The notes below the pieces were generated by a model. It was not told where the DNA came from. It ran no database searches and saw only the letters and a list, made by a program, of their open reading frames with translations. Both the position numbers and the translations under genes were made by a program. Of a stretch of DNA of 8,063 bases, positions 1 through 5,429 are shown in pieces (position 1 is the stretch's first letter; every line of letters starts with the position of its first letter). The DNA comes from Methylophaga sp. (lineage in GTDB: Bacteria > Pseudomonadota > Gammaproteobacteria > Nitrosococcales > Methylophagaceae): contig SKGV01000125.1 of NCBI GenBank assembly GCA_007117275.1, forward strand, positions 1 through 8,063, in the 5' to 3' direction.

Positions 1-85
1 ACACACCCGCCAGCACGCCTGTCAGCGCTCCGGCGAGCAGTAAGGTCACACCAATGGCCAGCAATTCAGGTGAGAGTGTGTCCAT
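1..85 (-). CDS. TauE/SafE (TSUP) family permease, N-terminal fragment
   Basis: This is the first 28 codons of a minus-strand gene that runs off the left edge. The translation begins MDTLSPELLAIGVTLLLAGA and continues LTGVLAGV. That is a short polar N-terminus, a hydrophobic helix, and then the Gly-rich entry to the first conserved TSUP motif (usually ...AGxxxGxxGxGGG...). The family consists of inner-membrane anion exporters or importers linked to sulfite, sulfoacetate and other small organic acids. The ATG lies 42 bp after the stop of the FAH-fold gene on the same strand, so it is probably the last or a late gene of the tct operon. The purine-rich stretch before the ATG (GAGCAGAAG) is only a weak ribosome-binding site. 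The family call rests on the N-terminus alone, although a full-length TSUP gene on the other side of the locus makes it more credible. Confidence 0.6.
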   Translation of the reverse strand, partial: MDTLSPELLAIGVTLLLAGALTGVLAGV

Positions 86-127
86 TATGCTTCTGCTCTT
101 GTAATCGTTCGGGGCTGGGCAGCTAGA

Positions 128-1015
128 TCAGACGACGCGGTTACTCAAAGCGCCAATACGGCTGATTTCGACAGTAACCTCATCGCCGGGCTTTAGGTAC
201 TTTGGCGGCTTGAAACCAACAGCCACGCCAACTGGTGTTCCCGTTGCAATAATGTCACCTGGCTCCAGAGTAATCGCGCGCGAGATCGTCTCGATGATTG
301 TGGGGATATCAAAAATCAGATCTGCTACGATAGCATCCTGGCGCAATTCTCCGTTAACAGTTGTAGTTAAGCGCAAGCTATTAACATCACCCACCTCATC
401 GGCGGTGACGATTGCGGGACCCATTGGGCAGAAAGTGTCAGCGGACTTTCCTAAGAACCATTGTTTATGTGCATTCTGAGCCTGTCGGGCAGTTATGTCG
501 TTGATCACAGTGTAACCGAAAACATGGTCGTAGGCTGCGGCCTTGCTGATCCCTCGTCCCCCCAAGCCGATGACCAAACCCAACTCGCCTTCATAATCCA
601 ATGTGCCATCTGCGTCATTAGCCGCAATCACATCTGCGTCCGGACCGATGACCGATGTCGGTGCCTTGGTGAAGACGATTGGCAGATCGGGTAAGTCCTG
701 TCCCCCTGAGCTTTGGTCGAAGCCCGAGTTCTGGAACTCCCTCGCGTGCTCAACGTAGTTCTTGCCGACGCAAAAGATATTTTTTGCGGGGCGCGGGATT
801 GGCGCTTTCAGGACGTAGCGGTCATGCGGCACGGGTTTTGCAGTCCCATTTTCAAGGGCCGATTTAATCCGGTCTAGGACCGGGGTGCCGCCCTTAACCA
901 CTTCGAGAATTGTTTTTGGCAGGTCAGAGGCCAGTTCAGCCAATGGGATTACACCTGATATCGTATCTACGGCGGCTATATGCTGTTCATCAACCTTCAC
1001 GGTGACTAGACGCAT
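128..1015 (-). CDS. Fumarylacetoacetate hydrolase (FAH) family enzyme
   Basis: This is a 295-residue cytosolic metal-dependent enzyme of the FAH/HpcE fold, which hydrolyses, decarboxylates or isomerises beta-diketo and oxo-enol acids (acylpyruvates, products of meta-cleavage pathways). The N-terminal third (about 1-70) is the variable cap-like region. The catalytic domain starts at NIFCVGKNYVEHAREF (79-94), with the usual Tyr-x-Glu-His. The metal ligands are visible as E142 and E144 in DYEGELG and D173 in NDITARQ. Also conserved are FLGKS with K190 (187-191), CPMGP (196-200) and ATGTPVGV (257-264). The length is normal for the single-domain bacterial branch. The ATG has a good ribosome-binding site (AGGAGA) 6-7 nt upstream and lies 18 bp after the tctA stop, so the gene is co-transcribed with the transporter. 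That placement suggests it acts on the imported compound or a close product. The family is secure. The exact reaction (acylpyruvase, ureidoglycolate lyase-like, homoprotocatechuate isomerase/decarboxylase) cannot be decided. Confidence 0.93.
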   Translation of the reverse strand: MRLVTVKVDEQHIAAVDTISGVIPLAELASDLPKTILEVVKGGTPVLDRIKSALENGTAKPVPHDRYVLKAPIPRPAKNIFCVGKNYVEHAREFQNSGFDQSSGGQDLPDLPIVFTKAPTSVIGPDADVIAANDADGTLDYEGELGLVIGLGGRGISKAAAYDHVFGYTVINDITARQAQNAHKQWFLGKSADTFCPMGPAIVTADEVGDVNSLRLTTTVNGELRQDAIVADLIFDIPTIIETISRAITLEPGDIIATGTPVGVAVGFKPPKYLKPGDEVTVEISRIGALSNRVV

Positions 1016-1033
1016 GCTTGGTTCTCCTGATTG

Positions 1034-2545
1034 TTAATAGATGTCGCCTTTGCGGCGCATTTTGCGCAGCAAACTGATTGAGGGCGATGCCAGCAAGGTG
1101 ATTGCCAGAAGTGCCCAAAGAATGTTGCCGATGGTGGATGAGAAAAAGATCATCGGGTCACCTCCCGATATGCGCATGGACAGAAGAAATGATCTCTCCA
1201 GCAGTGGGCCAAGGATGACCCCGATCAGGATTGCCGCAACGTTGTAACCCGTCTTTCTCGCAATATAGCCAATGATCCCAAAAGCGACCGCTATGGTTAA
1301 ATCAGCCATAAAGTTACGCGGCACAAATGCCCCAACCAGTGTGAAAGCCACGATCATGGGCGCCATATAATAGTTTGCCACAACCGTGATCCGCGACAGG
1401 TAACGCGTCAGCGGAAACAATGTCACCAGCATGAAGATATAGGCTACGAACATTGACATGATCACGCCATAGGCAAGGATCGGGTCTTGCACAAAAAGAC
1501 GCGGCCCGAATGGTACGCCGTGAAACTGTAGCACAACCATCATGACCGCAGCTGTGCTTCCACCCGGCACGCCAATTGCTAGGAGTGGCACCAAAGTTCC
1601 TGTGGTCACGCCATTATTTGCGGCTTCTGGGGCAATAACACCCTGCTCGTGTCCAGTGCCAAACTTTTCAGGTGTACGCGAATATGTACGCGCCTGCTGG
1701 TAGGCCACGAACGCTGCGATTGATGCCCCCGCGCCAGGCATGACACCGATAATCAAGCCCAAGAGTGAGCTCCACAGCATCATGAACCAATGCTTGAATG
1801 CCCCTAGAATCTCGCGAAGCGTTTCACCCCAAGTGGGCATTGCGCGCGCACTTGCTTCAGGCGCGATCGTCCGCTTCTCCAACATGATGAGCGCTTCTGA
1901 GATCGCGAATAGTCCAATCAGTGCTGGAACCAACGGCACACCGTCAAACAATTCAAGAATACCAAAGGTCCCCCGTGGGGTTGCGTATATATGATCGGCG
2001 CCCATGGCACCCAACATGAGGCCCAATGCCCCCGCAATAAGGCCCTTGAGCATGTCTTGTGCTGCAATTGCTGCAATCAGTGCGAGACCGAAGAGCATGA
2101 CTACAACCATCTCGACCGAACGGATGTAAAACCCCACCTGCGATAAATATTGCAACAAAAACAATGTTACACCGGATGTGATCAGGCCAGCCATGATTGA
2201 GGCAACAAAACTCAGCGCGAGCGCTTTGGATGCTTTACCTTGTTGCGACATGGGGTAGCCGTCCAGCGTCGTGGCCGCGGCACCTCCAGTCCCCGGAATG
2301 TTCAGCAAGATCGCGGGGATACCTCCGCCAAGATGGCTTGCACAGTATAGAGCGACCATGAAGGTCAGTGCGATGTTAACATCTACGGCCAGCGTCAGCG
2401 GCAATAGCATTATGATCGTATTATGCGCCGCAAAACCGGGGATCGCTCCCATCAGAATGCCAACGACTACAGCCGGGATGATCACCCACCACATGGAAGC
2501 AGAGTAGAAAAACAGTTCGGCCAAGCCGGCGATACTCATGTCCAT
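1034..2545 (-). CDS. tctA: Tripartite tricarboxylate transporter large permease, TctA family
   Basis: This is the 503-residue large membrane subunit of a TTT secondary transporter, which takes substrate from the periplasmic binding protein using an ion gradient. The typical internal duplication is visible. The first half has GAIPGFAAHNT (33-43) and IPAILLNIPGTGGAAATTLDGYP (76-98). The second half has GVMPGAGASIAAF (267-279) and GTLVPLLAIGVPGGSTAAV (316-334). Long hydrophobic stretches fit about 10-12 membrane helices, and the length is normal for the family. The start overlaps the end of tctB: an ATG at 2545 gives a 10-bp overlap and has AGGT about 10 nt upstream. A second ATG two codons on (2539) would give an ATGA overlap with the tctB stop and is the alternative start. 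The overlap implies translational coupling with tctB. Related permeases carry citrate, tartrate, terephthalate and other carboxylates, so specificity lies mainly in TctC and is unknown here. Confidence 0.97.
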   Translation of the reverse strand: MDMSIAGLAELFFYSASMWWVIIPAVVVGILMGAIPGFAAHNTIIMLLPLTLAVDVNIALTFMVALYCASHLGGGIPAILLNIPGTGGAAATTLDGYPMSQQGKASKALALSFVASIMAGLITSGVTLFLLQYLSQVGFYIRSVEMVVVMLFGLALIAAIAAQDMLKGLIAGALGLMLGAMGADHIYATPRGTFGILELFDGVPLVPALIGLFAISEALIMLEKRTIAPEASARAMPTWGETLREILGAFKHWFMMLWSSLLGLIIGVMPGAGASIAAFVAYQQARTYSRTPEKFGTGHEQGVIAPEAANNGVTTGTLVPLLAIGVPGGSTAAVMMVVLQFHGVPFGPRLFVQDPILAYGVIMSMFVAYIFMLVTLFPLTRYLSRITVVANYYMAPMIVAFTLVGAFVPRNFMADLTIAVAFGIIGYIARKTGYNVAAILIGVILGPLLERSFLLSMRISGGDPMIFFSSTIGNILWALLAITLLASPSISLLRKMRRKGDIY

Positions 2546-3048
2546 AGTAACATTACCTGTGCCATAAGCGCCTCGAATGGCCCCAGCGGAAAGCGCGTGC
2601 CCAACAAAACGATAAAGAACAACCAGCCGGCCAACGCAGCTATTGCCGCAAAAGTTGCCGCGCGACGGGCTGACTTAAGCCCTCCCAGCATTGACCCTAG
2701 GAACAGGAAAGAAAAGGTTGACACTGTGAAGCCTAGTGTCTGTACAGTTAGTAGATAGGCGCCTATCAGCGCTACGAAACCCAGCCGACGCCATCGCCCC
2801 TCAGGTGGGCCCAGAAGCGCCAAGAATTCCAATTCTGCCTTGCCGCGCAAAGCCAGCAATAGGGTGCGCAGAAAAAAAAGTGCACAAAGAAGGAAAAGAA
2901 GACCAGCAAGAAAAAAGCCGCTTCGCTGCGCCTCTGCTGGGAATTCCCACACTGAGTAAACATAATAGATCGCGTAGGCGATCCCCAAGACAGGAATAAT
3001 CAGGTCAGACCCGACCTGCTTCCTGTCCGACGGTGCTTCGTCAGACAT
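2536..3048 (-). CDS. tctB: Tripartite tricarboxylate transporter small membrane subunit, TctB family
   Basis: This is the small membrane subunit of the TTT transporter, 170 residues with the start chosen here. A polar N-terminus (MSDEAPSDRKQVGSD) is followed by four hydrophobic segments, roughly LIIPVLGIAYAIYYVYSV, FFLAGLLFLLCALFFL, a pair around the middle, and a C-terminal hairpin of two helices ending GPFEALMAQVMLLWT. Sequence conservation is poor in TctB, so the call leans on the topology and on its place between tctC and tctA. An in-frame ATG at 3108 would add 20 residues, but it has no ribosome-binding site and would put an 8-bp GC-rich hairpin (3078-3104) inside the coding region. The ATG at 3048 has a weak purine patch (GCGAGAAA) and gives a 74-bp gap from tctC, so it is preferred. 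A run of eight T on the coding strand (2872-2879) lies in the second helix. The gene ends inside the start of tctA. Confidence 0.9.
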   Translation of the reverse strand: MSDEAPSDRKQVGSDLIIPVLGIAYAIYYVYSVWEFPAEAQRSGFFLAGLLFLLCALFFLRTLLLALRGKAELEFLALLGPPEGRWRRLGFVALIGAYLLTVQTLGFTVSTFSFLFLGSMLGGLKSARRAATFAAIAALAGWLFFIVLLGTRFPLGPFEALMAQVMLLWT

Positions 3049-3077
3049 GATTAATTTCTCGCTTGGTTTCGCCACAG

Positions 3078-3104
3078 AGGCGGCGCCAAATACAGACGCC
3101 GCCT
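3078..3104 (-). promoter_or_regulatory. Intercistronic stem-loop between tctC and tctB
   Basis: An inverted repeat with 8-bp arms, AGGCGGCG and CGCCGCCT on both strands, encloses an 11-nt loop. It lies 19 bp after the tctC stop and 30 bp before the preferred tctB start. In the minus-strand transcript there is no U-tract after it, so it is not a standard terminator. Hairpins at this place in binding-protein transporter operons usually protect the upstream mRNA or cause partial read-through, so that more binding protein than permease is made. That role is inferred here. The repeat itself is plain in the sequence. Confidence 0.6.
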
Positions 3105-3122
3105 TCATGTGGAAAAGAAATA

Positions 3123-4154
3123 TCAGGAACCAGTAAGCAGGTCGCGATAGCGGCGGGCCAGCTCGATCGTGGCTTGTGCCGAAGCCATGGCAACTGACTC
3201 ATCGCCTGGGTCAATGAATACAGACGGTACGCCGGCACCCTCAACCGCAGAGACGTAGTCTGGGTCGGCCAATGTGGCTTGCATACTTTCGACCAGTCGC
3301 GCTACTCGTTCAGGATGGGCGTCATATGCAGCGCGGTGCACTCCCCAAGCGCGCGACGAAGTCAGCGCCGGAATCGAAGTTCCGAGCGCTGCATTTACTG
3401 CCGGAGCGTTGTCAGTCCCATCAGGGGCGACATTTTCATCGGCGAAGACGCCCAAAACAATGGATTGATCTCCCAATACGATTGAGTTGGTAATGGGCAG
3501 CGCTGCACAGTCAACCTCCATAGTGATCGCCGCCATCGCAGTTGGGTTACCCCCCCCGTAAGGAACCAGAACAATCTCTATCCCCAACGCCTCTCCGAGC
3601 GCCAGCATACCAATAGAGGCTGGATGGGGCAGGCGGCTGACAGCAACGGTGATGGGGCGATTGCGACCCACTTCGACCAATTCTTCCAAGGTGCGGTGCG
3701 GGCTGTTCGGGCCAACCCATACGCACATAGGCTCCGACAGTGTCTGCTGAATAAACACAATATCTTCACCGACACTGATCCCAGTATCCTGCAGTTCAAG
3801 CATGATGACTTCAGGGCCAAGATTGGCGAAAATCAGAGAATATGCATCCGGTTCTCGGCTCATATAGAACTCGTACCCAACCTGCCCGGCAGCTCCAGGG
3901 TAGTATCCAAATTGGAAATTGGTTGGCAAATGCTTCCCCCAGACTGAGGCAAATGCGCGCGCATCACGATCCGCTCCGCCGCCCTCTCCAGTCGGGATGA
4001 TTATATCCATATTCCGCGCCGGAAAATCCTGTGCGAAAGCACTACTTGGCATCAGCAAGCTGCTTGCACCTGCCGCAGCAGCAACTGCACCGCTTGCTTT
4101 GAGAAAGCTGCGCCGCCCTAGCAGCGATGGGGCTTTGATGGTGGATCTCGTCAT
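3123..4154 (-). CDS. tctC: Tripartite tricarboxylate transporter solute-binding protein, TctC family, with Tat signal
   Basis: This is the 343-residue periplasmic binding protein of the TTT system. The N-terminus carries a clear twin-arginine signal: GRRSFLKASG (13-22, Arg14-Arg15), an Ala-rich hydrophobic core (about 23-36), and an AFA cleavage site before Gln42. Export of the folded protein through Tat is therefore expected. The mature protein opens with FPARNMDIIIPTGEGGGADR (44-63), the TctC equivalent of the usual YPxKPIxIIVPxxxGGGxD. It continues with YYPGAAGQVGYEF (84-96), matching the PGAGGxxG substrate-loop motif, and VPYGGGNPTAMAAI further on. The length is slightly above the typical ~325 because of the Tat leader. 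A strong ribosome-binding site (GGGAGGA) lies 7-8 nt before the ATG. It is first in the operon, with its own promoter, operator dyad and leader hairpin upstream. A run of eight G on the coding strand (3550-3557) encodes part of the GGG in PYGGGN. The ligand is unknown, but most family members bind carboxylates. Confidence 0.94.
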   Translation of the reverse strand: MTRSTIKAPSLLGRRSFLKASGAVAAAAGASSLLMPSSAFAQDFPARNMDIIIPTGEGGGADRDARAFASVWGKHLPTNFQFGYYPGAAGQVGYEFYMSREPDAYSLIFANLGPEVIMLELQDTGISVGEDIVFIQQTLSEPMCVWVGPNSPHRTLEELVEVGRNRPITVAVSRLPHPASIGMLALGEALGIEIVLVPYGGGNPTAMAAITMEVDCAALPITNSIVLGDQSIVLGVFADENVAPDGTDNAPAVNAALGTSIPALTSSRAWGVHRAAYDAHPERVARLVESMQATLADPDYVSAVEGAGVPSVFIDPGDESVAMASAQATIELARRYRDLLTGS

Positions 4155-4182
4155 GTATGGTCCTCCCTGTGGTTCAGCATGC

Positions 4183-4204
4183 GACAGGTTCTCCTCAACC
4201 TGCC
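4183..4204 (-). promoter_or_regulatory. Leader hairpin of tctC with Shine-Dalgarno-like loop
   Basis: CAGGTT and AACCTG form a perfect 6-bp inverted repeat around the 6-nt loop GAGGAG (transcript sense, 4202-4185). A G-U and then a G-C pair extend the RNA stem to 8 bp (4204-4183). It ends about 28 nt before the tctC ATG, upstream of the true ribosome-binding site (GGGAGGA). If transcription starts near 4207, as the predicted promoter suggests, the hairpin sits at the very 5' end of the mRNA. It could stabilise the 5' end, act as a ribosome standby site through the purine loop, or be a protein-binding palindrome in DNA. The repeat is observed and its role is inferred. Confidence 0.45.
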
Positions 4205-4213
4205 TTAGGTGAC

Positions 4214-4241
4214 AGAATGATCATTTTGCCCAATTAGTCAA
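4214..4241 (-). promoter_or_regulatory. Predicted promoter of the tctCBA operon
   Basis: Reading the minus strand, TTGACT (4241-4236) matches the -35 consensus at 5 of 6 positions. CATTCT (4219-4214), a weak -10 matching 3 of 6, follows after 16 nt. This puts the start of transcription near 4207 and gives a leader of about 50 nt. The -35 is part of the TTGGTTGACT repeat also found before gntR, so a regulator bound there would block RNA polymerase. Confidence 0.4.
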
Positions 4242-4269
4242 CCAATTAAAATTTGGTAATGAATTGGGC
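4228..4269. promoter_or_regulatory. Candidate GntR operator dyad upstream of tctC
   Basis: Two nested inverted repeats share nearly one centre. The outer arms are GCCCAATT (4228-4235) and AATTGGGC (4262-4269). The inner arms are ACCAA (4241-4245) and TTGGT (4253-4257). The left half contains ATTAGTCAACCAAT (4233-4246). That matches ATTGGGCAACCAAT, the reverse complement of 5315-5328, at 12 of 14 positions. It overlaps the predicted -35, as a repressor site would. Assignment to the GntR encoded at 5430 rests on the same element lying next to that gene. Confidence 0.5.
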
Positions 4270-4282
4270 GTTTATTTCAGAT

Positions 4283-4315
4283 GCCTCTCCAATCAGACCA
4301 ACCTACCGGAGAGGC
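4283..4315 (-). terminator. Hairpin after the alpha/beta hydrolase gene
   Basis: Perfect 8-bp arms, GCCTCTCC (4283-4290) and GGAGAGGC (4308-4315), are separated by 17 nt and start 13 nt after the hydrolase stop codon. In the hydrolase transcript the stem is followed by AUCUGAAAUAAA rather than a U-run. It is therefore either a weak or Rho-assisted terminator or a 3'-end stabiliser. It separates the hydrolase from the tctC operator region, which supports two transcription units. Confidence 0.5.
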
Positions 4316-4328
4316 GCCAGGAGTTTTG

Positions 4329-5249
4329 TTACTCCCCTGTGTATACAGCCGCCGGCTGCTCAAAAAAGCTCTGAAGTATCTGGTACACCATCATGTAGTT
4401 TTTCTGCTGAAATGACGCATGAGAGATGCCCTGCATAACCGTGAACTGTTTGTTAGGGTGCGGCAAAAGCGCAAAGAACTTAAGCAAGTCATCCATTGCT
4501 GCGATTCCATCCCACTCTCCGCGCATCACGATGGTGGGCATAGTCAGTTTGGCTGGGTCATTCAGCGGCAAACGTGAGCACATGTCCACGTAGGTGCCGG
4601 TTGGCATGGAGTCGTCGAGCGCAAGAATCGCATCAGCAAAAGCATCAATCACATTGTCCTCGGCTGCGCCTGGATGATCGCGATTGAAGATTGAAAACAC
4701 GAAATCCCGATCAATTGGGCGACGCTTCATCACCCGGAACTGCTCAAGCTTCTTTCGCCGCTCGATCAATGTTGGTGCGCCCTCACCGGTCCACACATAA
4801 GCGTCAAGCGCTAATTTTGCGACGCGCTCCGGGTGCCGCTCCGCAAATGCTGCCGCGCGGAGCGCACCCGATGAGATGCCGTAAACATAGAAGCTTTCTG
4901 CTCCGGTCTTTTCCATGATGTATTGTGATGCTGCGCTCAGATCGTCGGCACCATCAGCAATGTTTGCGGTGATATCACGGTTCTTGTCAGATCGACCGTA
5001 GCCTTCCATATCGACACACCAAGTATCGTAGCCTTGCGTCGCGAACCAATCCATCACCGACGAAAACGGGCGGCCTGGAACCTGCAGGTCAAATGTCGGC
5101 TGAGACGCCATTGAGGACCCGTGAACAAACAGAATCGTTCCCTTGGATTTACCTTCAGGCGCCTTGTTCCAAAGGAACAAATTCACATCCTGCTTCTTGG
5201 TCCAATGCTCAGTACCCTTAACCGTTACATTCGTTTCTGGCTGCGTCAT
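4329..5249 (-). CDS. Alpha/beta hydrolase, probable cytosolic carboxylic-ester or C-C hydrolase
   Basis: This is a 306-residue alpha/beta hydrolase with every catalytic element visible. The oxyanion strand is FVHGSSM (41-47, His43-Gly44), and DMEGYGRSD (80-88) follows the next strand. The nucleophile elbow is YGISSGALRAA (123-133) with Ser126 in G-x-S-x-G. The acid is probably Asp247 in MRGEWDG, and the base is His277 in QGISHASF. A cap region of about 150-215 is rich in charged residues. No signal peptide is seen, so it is expected in the cytosol. The start is supported by a strong GAGGAGG about 5-6 nt before the ATG. It lies on the same strand as tctC but 174 bp upstream, with a separate promoter region that it shares divergently with gntR. 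Its context suggests hydrolysis of the imported compound, perhaps feeding the FAH-fold enzyme. Haloalkane dehalogenase, esterase and meta-cleavage hydrolase relatives share this layout, so the substrate remains open. Confidence 0.92.
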   Translation of the reverse strand: MTQPETNVTVKGTEHWTKKQDVNLFLWNKAPEGKSKGTILFVHGSSMASQPTFDLQVPGRPFSSVMDWFATQGYDTWCVDMEGYGRSDKNRDITANIADGADDLSAASQYIMEKTGAESFYVYGISSGALRAAAFAERHPERVAKLALDAYVWTGEGAPTLIERRKKLEQFRVMKRRPIDRDFVFSIFNRDHPGAAEDNVIDAFADAILALDDSMPTGTYVDMCSRLPLNDPAKLTMPTIVMRGEWDGIAAMDDLLKFFALLPHPNKQFTVMQGISHASFQQKNYMMVYQILQSFFEQPAAVYTGE

Positions 5250-5281
5250 TGTTTCCTCCTCTTACGCGGCGCCGATATGCT

Positions 5282-5295
5282 ACTAGGTAACCAAT
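5282..5295 (-). promoter_or_regulatory. Candidate operator copy 1 in the hydrolase/gntR region
   Basis: ACTAGGTAACCAAT matches the reference element ATTGGGCAACCAAT at 11 of 14 positions, including the conserved AACCAAT end. It falls in the expected 5' leader of the hydrolase transcript, 33 bp before its ATG. The short palindrome GGTAACC is contained in it. Confidence 0.4.
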
Positions 5296-5314
5296 TCTGT
5301 CGACATAGCCACAA

Positions 5315-5328
5315 ATTGGTTGCCCAAT
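5315..5328. promoter_or_regulatory. Candidate operator copy 2, palindrome ATTGG-N4-CCAAT
   Basis: ATTGGTTGCCCAAT is a perfect 5-bp inverted repeat around TTGC. It is the best dyad of the divergent region and overlaps the predicted start of hydrolase transcription (about 5328). FCD-type GntR dimers bind short palindromes of this size, which makes it a plausible repressor site. Confidence 0.5.
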
Positions 5329-5334
5329 AATGGA

Positions 5335-5364
5335 TATATAGGCTATTGGTTTCATATTGCGCAA
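5335..5364 (-). promoter_or_regulatory. Possible promoter of the alpha/beta hydrolase gene
   Basis: On the minus strand, TTGCGC (5364-5359) is followed after 17-18 nt by CTATAT/TATATA (around 5341-5335). The -10 is fair and the -35 is weak (3 of 6). Transcription would begin near 5328, inside the ATTGG-N4-CCAAT palindrome. It is tentative. Confidence 0.3.
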
Positions 5365-5387
5365 CACACAATTCGATTGGGTAAGCT

Positions 5388-5419
5388 TTGGTTGACTTTC
5401 GCGGTAAGAGCGTTACCAG
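5388..5419 (+). promoter_or_regulatory. Predicted promoter of gntR with overlapping operator half-site
   Basis: TTGACT (5392-5397) is a good -35. After 16 nt a weak TACCAG (5414-5419) could serve as -10, putting transcription start at about 5426-5427. TTGGTTGACT (5388-5397) is identical, and in the same orientation, to the 10-mer at the tctC promoter (4245-4236, minus). A further inverted repeat GGTAA-N5-TTACC (5403-5417) occupies the spacer and -10. Both arrangements fit autoregulation by the GntR protein. Confidence 0.4.
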
Positions 5420-5429
5420 TTTTGGTTAG

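Noticed and set aside
2423..2758. 111-codon plus-strand frame opposite the tctA/tctB junction
   Set aside because: It is the shadow of two conserved membrane-protein genes. Its translation is of low complexity in polar residues and matches no domain.
3049..3108. 20-residue N-terminal extension of TctB
   Set aside because: There is no ribosome-binding site before 3108, the extension is not typical of TctB, and a strong hairpin would lie within it.
3624..3947. 107-codon plus-strand reading frame opposite tctC
   Set aside because: It is antisense to a well-supported binding-protein gene, has no family features or ribosome-binding site, and is explained by the composition of the coding strand.
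5267..5274. CGGCGCCG palindrome in the hydrolase leader
   Set aside because: It is an 8-bp self-complementary GC word with no repeat elsewhere in the regulatory regions, so it is too short to call a site.
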